The notes under the pieces: generated by a model
Told to the model about the DNA's origin: nothing
Database searches by the model: none
What the model saw: only the letters and a program-made list of their open reading frames with translations
Shown: positions 3,781 to 7,656 of the stretch, one piece after another
Layout of the letters: each line of letters begins with the position of its first letter
Numbering within the stretch: position 1 is the stretch's first letter
DNA from: Phycisphaerales bacterium UBA966
GTDB taxonomy: Bacteria > Planctomycetota > Phycisphaerae > Phycisphaerales > SM1A02
Direction: 5' to 3'
DNA: 7,656 nt
Assembly (NCBI GenBank): GCA_002292895.1
Contig: DBCE01000221.1
Coordinates: 4,219-11,874, forward strand
Position numbers and translations under genes: made by a program

Positions 3781-4147
3781 ACCCGGAACCTCGACACTCT
3801 CAGGCGCTGCGCTCCTTGCACTGGTGGCTGCATCGGTCGGCCCGGTGCTGGGTGAGTACGCGGTGGTCATCGTGTGCTCTTTCCTCGGGGCGCTGGTGCA
3901 TGTCACCACCACACCAAGATCAAGCCGAACAGCCGGAGCGCCAATTCTCCTGCGTGGCGTGGTCTTCGGTTTCGCGTTCACGGGCCTGATAGCCAAGGGC
4001 GCAACAGCCGTCACCGGCCTGCCTGCAACTGACCTTGTAGCACCTGCCGCCGTGCTTATCGGCTACCGCGTCGATTGGGTCATTGAAGTCATAAAAAACC
4101 GTCTGGGGATCAACAGCAGTAAGACGGAGGGCACACCTGATGCCTGA
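3773..4147 (+). CDS. putative phage holin, 124 aa
   Basis: Chosen start is GTG 3773, after a GGGGGGTG run; an in-frame TTG at 3746 is a weaker option. The product begins MAEPGTSTLSGAALLALVAA and has three or four hydrophobic segments, at about residues 10-24, 28-45, 57-75 and 86-98. A basic stretch (TTTPRSSRT) follows the second segment, and the hydrophilic tail includes YRVDWVIEVIKNRLG. Small size, several membrane segments, a charged tail and a place directly before the endolysin are typical of holins, which form the membrane lesion that releases or activates the endolysin. Family assignment is by resemblance and position, not by a diagnostic motif. It overlaps the endolysin gene by 8 bases. 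Confidence 0.65.
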   Translation: MAEPGTSTLSGAALLALVAASVGPVLGEYAVVIVCSFLGALVHVTTTPRSSRTAGAPILLRGVVFGFAFTGLIAKGATAVTGLPATDLVAPAAVLIGYRVDWVIEVIKNRLGINSSKTEGTPDA

Positions 4148-4979
4148 ATCTCCAATCATCCAGGGCTTGATCGTTTTCGCCGGGACAGTCCTGGCCTATG
4201 CCGCATTTTGTAGGGCGGTCCGCATGTCTGCCGAAACGCTCGCATCAATCAGATGGACCATGAGCCTGCAAGGCGCTGGAGGTCTTGCCGTTGCGATGGC
4301 GGTACTTCTAAGGCCCGACCTTTTCGGCCCCGCCGTGGCTTTCCTGGCGCTCTCCACCGCTGCGGTGCAAGTCGCAACGTCAAGGTTCTGGATTGTCTCT
4401 ACGCCTACGCAGTTCACCCGCCAAGGCCAACAGGCTTGGCAGTCAGTCAGAGAGGGATTCCTCATGCACGCATGGATTGCGCACGCTTATACCCATATCG
4501 GCCAACGCGAAGTCCCAGGCCCTGGCGTCAATGCTTGGATCAAGAGCGTTTGGCACGATCTCAAGGGTGGCGCATGGTTCTGGAGCCACTACGGCAACGA
4601 CGATTCAAAGCTGCCTTGGTGCGGCGCTTTCGTTGCGAAGTGCATGCAGGACGCCGGATTCAAGATTCCAGAGCGCTACGCATCGGCTAAGGCGTGGCTT
4701 GAGTGGGGATCGCCCATCAGCGAGCCTGCCGTGGGTGCTGTGGTGGTCTTCACCCGCGACGGTGGCGGCCATGTCGGCTTTGTCGTCGGCGCTGATGTGC
4801 GTGGCCGCTTAATGGTGCTGGGTGGCAATCAGGGTGACGCCGTGAGCATCGCACCCTTTGACCTTGCCCGTGTCGCTGGCTATCGCTGGCCTCCTGGCAC
4901 TGAAATTCGCCCGCACACGGGGGCATCAAATCTGCCGGTCATGGCTTCAAACGCAGCCAGCAGCAGGAATGAGTCCTGA
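4140..4979 (+). CDS. endolysin fused to an N-terminal membrane domain
   Basis: ATG 4140 follows GGAGGG (4126-4131, 8 nt spacing). Residues 1-85 carry hydrophobic segments (about 8-25, 43-58 and 63-80) and look like a holin-type membrane protein. Residues about 109-255 match the TIGR02594 group of phage cell-wall hydrolases with a CHAP/NlpC-P60-like fold: GQREVPGPG (121-129), the cysteine motif LPWCGAFVAKCM with C161, a histidine in GGGHVGFV (H211), and GGNQGDAVSI with N230 followed by GYRWP. C161 and H211 are the likely catalytic pair, cutting peptidoglycan. The last 25 residues are low-complexity. Such endolysins are normally separate, soluble proteins, so the fusion is unusual. An internal in-frame ATG at 4464 has its own strong ribosome site and would give a 171-aa soluble form. 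The stop overlaps the Rz start by one base. Confidence 0.85.
   Translation: MPESPIIQGLIVFAGTVLAYAAFCRAVRMSAETLASIRWTMSLQGAGGLAVAMAVLLRPDLFGPAVAFLALSTAAVQVATSRFWIVSTPTQFTRQGQQAWQSVREGFLMHAWIAHAYTHIGQREVPGPGVNAWIKSVWHDLKGGAWFWSHYGNDDSKLPWCGAFVAKCMQDAGFKIPERYASAKAWLEWGSPISEPAVGAVVVFTRDGGGHVGFVVGADVRGRLMVLGGNQGDAVSIAPFDLARVAGYRWPPGTEIRPHTGASNLPVMASNAASSRNES
4451..4466 (+). promoter_or_regulatory. internal ribosome site and start for a short endolysin
   Basis: AGAGGG (4451-4456) lies 7 nt before ATG 4464, in frame with the long gene (codon 109). The start falls exactly between the membrane part and the catalytic domain, as if the two were once separate genes. Confidence 0.5.
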
Positions 4980-5443
4980 TGCAACTCCGCATCCTCCTCG
5001 CCTGCGTGGCCGCTGGAGCTTCTTTCGCGGCTGGCTGGTATGTCAATGGCCTGCGCCACGAATCACAAGCCGCCCAAGCATCCGAGGCTCACGCCCTGGC
5101 CGTGGCTGAAGCCGCAAGCGCCGCACGCACAGAAGAGGCTCGCCGCTATGACGCACTCCACACCATCGCAACACAAGCCCAAGCGCAGCTTGATCGCGCC
5201 CAGGCTGATCGCCGCCGCGCTGACGCTGCCGCTCGCAGCCTGCGTGACGCCGCAAGCATTGCCGCAGCCGCCTGCGACTCCCAAGCTACCGCCCCAAGCC
5301 AAGCAGCCAGCGCCCCCGGGATGGTGCTCGCCAACGTGCTCGGCCAAGTTGACGCAGTTGCGGGAGAGCTGGCAGCAGCTTTTGACGCCAGCCACGCAGC
5401 AGGGATCGCCTGCGAGCGGGCCTACGGAGTGATTGAGAAGTGA
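4979..5443 (+). CDS. Rz: Rz-like inner-membrane spanin (DUF2514 type)
   Basis: A 154-aa protein starting at ATG 4979, one base into the endolysin stop (TGATG). Residues 5-22 form a membrane anchor (LLACVAAGASFAAGWYV). Residues about 28-100 are a long alanine-, arginine- and glutamate-rich helix suited to a coiled coil. The C-terminal region (ACDSQ ... VLANVLGQVDAVAGELAAAFD ... GIACERAY) carries the pattern I associate with DUF2514 proteins, the Rz equivalents in many beta-proteobacterial phages. Inner-membrane spanins join an outer-membrane lipoprotein across the periplasm and disrupt the outer membrane as the last step of lysis. The partner Rz1 is encoded within this gene in the +1 frame. 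The end overlaps the small terminase start (GTGA). Confidence 0.85.
   Translation: MQLRILLACVAAGASFAAGWYVNGLRHESQAAQASEAHALAVAEAASAARTEEARRYDALHTIATQAQAQLDRAQADRRRADAAARSLRDAASIAAAACDSQATAPSQAASAPGMVLANVLGQVDAVAGELAAAFDASHAAGIACERAYGVIEK
5148..5432 (+). CDS. Rz1: Rz1-like outer-membrane spanin lipoprotein, nested in Rz
   Basis: An overlapping gene in the +1 frame, wholly inside Rz. I chose ATG 5148, after AGAAGAGG (5131-5138); the open frame extends upstream to 5040, but that would put the signal peptide far from the start. The 94-aa product has a basic N-terminus, a hydrophobic stretch (residues about 15-30) and the lipobox LPLAAC, with the lipidated cysteine at residue 32. The mature part begins with a proline-rich segment (PQALPQPPATPKLPPQAKQP). 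Signal peptide, lipobox and proline-rich mature region, nested in an Rz gene, are the defining features of Rz1. The mature protein (about 63 aa) is somewhat longer than lambda Rz1, with two more cysteines in GWCSPTCS. Confidence 0.85.
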   Translation: MTHSTPSQHKPKRSLIAPRLIAAALTLPLAACVTPQALPQPPATPKLPPQAKQPAPPGWCSPTCSAKLTQLRESWQQLLTPATQQGSPASGPTE

Positions 5444-6132
5444 CTGAAGCCAAGAAGCCGCTAGACGTAGAAGCGCTTGAGCGCGACTACAGAACCGGCA
5501 ACTTCACAGACCGTGAGCTTGGGGAGAAGTACGGGGTCAGTCACACCGCCATTCAGAACCGGGCACGCCGCAACGGATGGCAGAAAGACATTGCCGGAGC
5601 AGTCCGTAATCTCACCGCTGCTCGACTGATTGAAGCCGAGGTTGCCAAGGTTGCCAACAATGAGGTTGCCAAGAGGGTTGCCAAACAGGTTGCCAACGCA
5701 GTCCCGGCAACAATTGAGGTTGTCGCGGCAATGGCCGAGGTCAATAGCGCAGTCATCCTGCGTCACAGAACCGGGCTTCGCAAGATTGGCGAACTGCGCG
5801 ACAAGATGTTGGCTGAGATCGAGGCTATCTCTGACGCGCCGGAGTTGTTTGAGCAGCTTGGCGAGATCATGGGTGGTGCCGATGAAGACGGCAAAGAGGA
5901 TCGCATGGGCCGCGCTTATCGCAAGGTCATCAGCCTCTCAAGCCGGATTGCTGACACCAAGTCACTCGCCGAGATTGATGAGCGCGTGCGCAAGGGCGAG
6001 CGCGAAGCCTTTGGCCTTGATGCTGCCGACGCTACGGGCGAATCTGGCCGCGAACTGACGGACGCAGAGCGCTCGACGCGCTTGGCCCGCTTGCTTGATA
6101 TGGCTCGCAAGCGCCAGGAGGAAGCCAAGTGA
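5440..6132 (+). CDS. terS: terminase small subunit
   Basis: GTG 5440 overlaps the Rz stop (GTGA). The 230-aa protein begins with a DNA-binding helix-turn-helix (about residues 11-45, YRTGNFTDRELGEKYGVSHT with AIQNRARRNGW), typical of small terminases that recognise the packaging site. A valine-alanine-lysine-rich helix follows (about residues 66-92), then a long helical region likely to form the oligomer, and a charged C-terminal helix (RLARLLDMARKRQEEAK) that could contact the large subunit. The gene lies directly before the large terminase, overlapping it by 4 bases (GTGA), which confirms its role. Five copies of GGTTGCCAA lie within the coding sequence. Its length is slightly above the common 150-200 aa, but the gene appears intact. 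Confidence 0.85.
   Translation: MTEAKKPLDVEALERDYRTGNFTDRELGEKYGVSHTAIQNRARRNGWQKDIAGAVRNLTAARLIEAEVAKVANNEVAKRVAKQVANAVPATIEVVAAMAEVNSAVILRHRTGLRKIGELRDKMLAEIEAISDAPELFEQLGEIMGGADEDGKEDRMGRAYRKVISLSSRIADTKSLAEIDERVRKGEREAFGLDAADATGESGRELTDAERSTRLARLLDMARKRQEEAK
5640..5696 (+). repeat. five GGTTGCCAA repeats inside terS; possible packaging site
   Basis: Perfect 9-base copies at 5640-5648, 5649-5657, 5664-5672, 5676-5684 and 5688-5696, all direct, with spacings of 9, 15, 12 and 12. They encode the repeated V-A-K/N peptide of the terS helix. Packaging initiation sites of P22 and SPP1 lie in or beside their small terminase genes, so these could be terminase binding sites. A purely protein-level repeat is the alternative. 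Confidence 0.45.
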
Positions 6133-7656
6133 CGGCAGTTGACAGCCGGGAGTTGCTTGAGCTTCTCCCGTTCCTGTCAGATGAAGAGCGCAAGGAGCTG
6201 GATTCACTGCTGACGGTCAATCAGCCGCTTTGGGTTCCGCAGCCCGGGCCGCAGACGCAAGCGCTTGAGAGCCAGGCCGACATTCTGTTTTATGGCGGGC
6301 AAGCTGGCGGCGGGAAAACTGACCTGCTGTTGGGTCTTGCGCTGACCGAGCAGGATCACAGCATCCTCTTTCGGCGCGAGGGCGTTCAGCTTGTCGGCAT
6401 CATCGAGCGCCTGACGAAGATGCTGCCAGATGGCCGCAAAGGGTTCAGCCAGAACAGCGGCAACGGTGGTATCTGGCGCTTGCCGGGGTCGCGCATCCTT
6501 GAGCTTGGCAGCGTCAAAGAGGTTGACGACTGGACGAAGTACCAAGGCCGAGCGCACGACGCCAAGCTGTTTGACGAGATATGCCACTTCACCGAGTTGC
6601 AGTTTCGACAGTTGATTGGCTGGATGCGAACGGACAACCCGAAGATTCGCCAACGCGTTGTGTGCGCCGGGAACCCGCCGACAGATGCAGAAGGCGAGTG
6701 GGTCATCAAGTTCTGGGCTCCGTGGCTCGATAAGGATCACCCAAACCCGGCCAAGTCTGGGGAGTTGCGCTGGTTCGTGACTGATGAGACGGGCGCGGAC
6801 ATGGAAGTTCATGGGCCTGCGCCGGTCAAGATCAAAGGCCGGATGGTCAAGCCGAAGAGTCGGACGTTCATTCGCTCCAGCGTTGACGACAACCTGTTTT
6901 TGCAGTTGACCGGATACGCCGACACACTGATGGCGCTTCCCGAGCCGCTGCGGTCGCAGATGGCCGAGGGCAATTTCAATGCAGGCCGCACTGATGATGT
7001 GTGGCAGTTGATCCCAACGGCTTGGGTTGAAGCCTCTATGCGACGCTGGCAACCGATGGAAGCCAAGGGCGCAATGAACCGCGTGGGCTTCGACGTTGCA
7101 CGCGGCGGAACTGATAACTCAGTGGTAGCTCGCAGGCATGGCGCTTGGTTTGATGAGCTTGTGCCGTGCCCAGGTGTTGTGACGCATGACGGCGCATCCG
7201 CTGCCGGGTTTGTCATCCCGCTGATTCGTGATGGCGCTCCGGTCTGCGTTGACTCGATTGGCGTTGGCGCATCTGCACTCGACTTCCTGCGCGGCCTGAA
7301 CGTGGCTGTTCAGCCAGTTGTCGGAAGCGAAGGATCAAAGGGGCGCGACAAGAACGGTCTCCTGCGATTCAAGAACATGCGGGCAGAGATGTATTGGCGC
7401 TTGAGAGAGGCTTTAGACCCAGCTTCTCCGGTGCCTATCTCGCTGCCGCCTGACAAAGAACTGAAGACTGAGCTTCTTGCTCACCGCTACAAGGTTGTGC
7501 AGATGGGCACTGATGCAGGCATCCAAGTCCGCAGCAAGGATGAGGTCAAAGAGGCCATTGGGCGCTCTCCAGACCGCGCCGATGCCGTCGCAATGACCTT
7601 TGTTGATGGTGTTGTCGAGTCTGTTGCGCAGTCTGACTCAGGCTCATTCCGCCACC
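6129..7656 (+). CDS. terL: terminase large subunit (ATPase and nuclease), 3' end outside window
   Basis: GTG 6129 overlaps the terS stop (GTGA); 509 codons are visible without a stop. The enzyme powers DNA translocation into the capsid and cuts the concatemer. ATPase domain: Walker A GGQAGGGKT (residues 56-64), Walker B AKLFDE with D149 and E150, and the coupling motif CAGNPP (179-184). Nuclease domain (RNase H-like): GFDVARGGTDNS with D322, VCVDSIGVG with D375, and SPDRADAVAMT with D486 (or D482), the expected acidic metal-binding residues. A linker (about 205-245) contains a basic region. The visible part already covers both domains, so little is probably missing. Its order after the small terminase is standard. 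The precise packaging type (cos or pac) cannot be read from this alone. Confidence 0.95.
   Translation, partial: MTAVDSRELLELLPFLSDEERKELDSLLTVNQPLWVPQPGPQTQALESQADILFYGGQAGGGKTDLLLGLALTEQDHSILFRREGVQLVGIIERLTKMLPDGRKGFSQNSGNGGIWRLPGSRILELGSVKEVDDWTKYQGRAHDAKLFDEICHFTELQFRQLIGWMRTDNPKIRQRVVCAGNPPTDAEGEWVIKFWAPWLDKDHPNPAKSGELRWFVTDETGADMEVHGPAPVKIKGRMVKPKSRTFIRSSVDDNLFLQLTGYADTLMALPEPLRSQMAEGNFNAGRTDDVWQLIPTAWVEASMRRWQPMEAKGAMNRVGFDVARGGTDNSVVARRHGAWFDELVPCPGVVTHDGASAAGFVIPLIRDGAPVCVDSIGVGASALDFLRGLNVAVQPVVGSEGSKGRDKNGLLRFKNMRAEMYWRLREALDPASPVPISLPPDKELKTELLAHRYKVVQMGTDAGIQVRSKDEVKEAIGRSPDRADAVAMTFVDGVVESVAQSDSGSFRH

Noticed and set aside
5640..5696. CRISPR-like array from the regular short repeats
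   Set aside because: Units are only 9 bases, with spacings of 9-15, all inside a coding frame; no CRISPR features.
6204..7052. A 282-aa minus-strand open frame
   Set aside because: It is antisense to the large terminase, which has clear ATPase and nuclease motifs; the frame is an effect of GC-rich codon usage.

Overview
The window looks like a piece of a temperate tailed-phage genome from a beta-proteobacterial (probably Burkholderiales) host. It is GC-rich, its genes overlap at ATGA and GTGA junctions, and its lysis proteins (TIGR02594-type endolysin, DUF2514-type Rz) belong to families common in phages of that group. The host assignment rests on protein resemblance recalled from memory, not on a search.

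Layout. (1) Positions 1-999, plus strand: the end of one gene and four small uncharacterised phage genes. (2) Positions 996-2006, minus strand: a tyrosine integrase whose stop codon overlaps the convergent stop of the last small gene. (3) Positions 2007-2245: an attachment region. It has TGTCGCT repeats phased at 11 bp on both sides of an 18-bp piece matching the 3' end of a tRNA gene. Phage-type sequence continues on both sides of this core, so this is attP and the sequence is probably an unintegrated or circular phage genome. (4) Positions about 2306-2885: no convincing protein gene, but a dense set of long perfect inverted repeats that nest into a multi-domain RNA fold. It ends 3 nt before a phage tRNA-Thr(UGU) at 2886-2962. 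This is the most unusual part of the window. A large structured phage RNA next to a tRNA recalls GOLLD and ROOL RNAs, but the family is not proven here. (5) Positions 3035-3165: a good sigma70-like promoter, then a short leader of three hairpins, the last an intrinsic terminator. This matches the late promoter and early terminator arrangement of lambdoid phages. (6) Positions 3182-7656, plus strand: one tightly overlapping late operon. It holds two small membrane proteins, a holin-like protein, a membrane-domain and endolysin fusion with an internal start, Rz with Rz1 nested inside it, the small terminase, and the large terminase, which runs off the window.

How the parts fit: integrase acts at attP for lysogeny. 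The structured RNA and tRNA are probably one transcription unit in the same direction as the late genes. Readthrough of the leader terminator would turn on lysis and DNA packaging together, since the coding sequences from 3182 onward are joined end to end by short overlaps.
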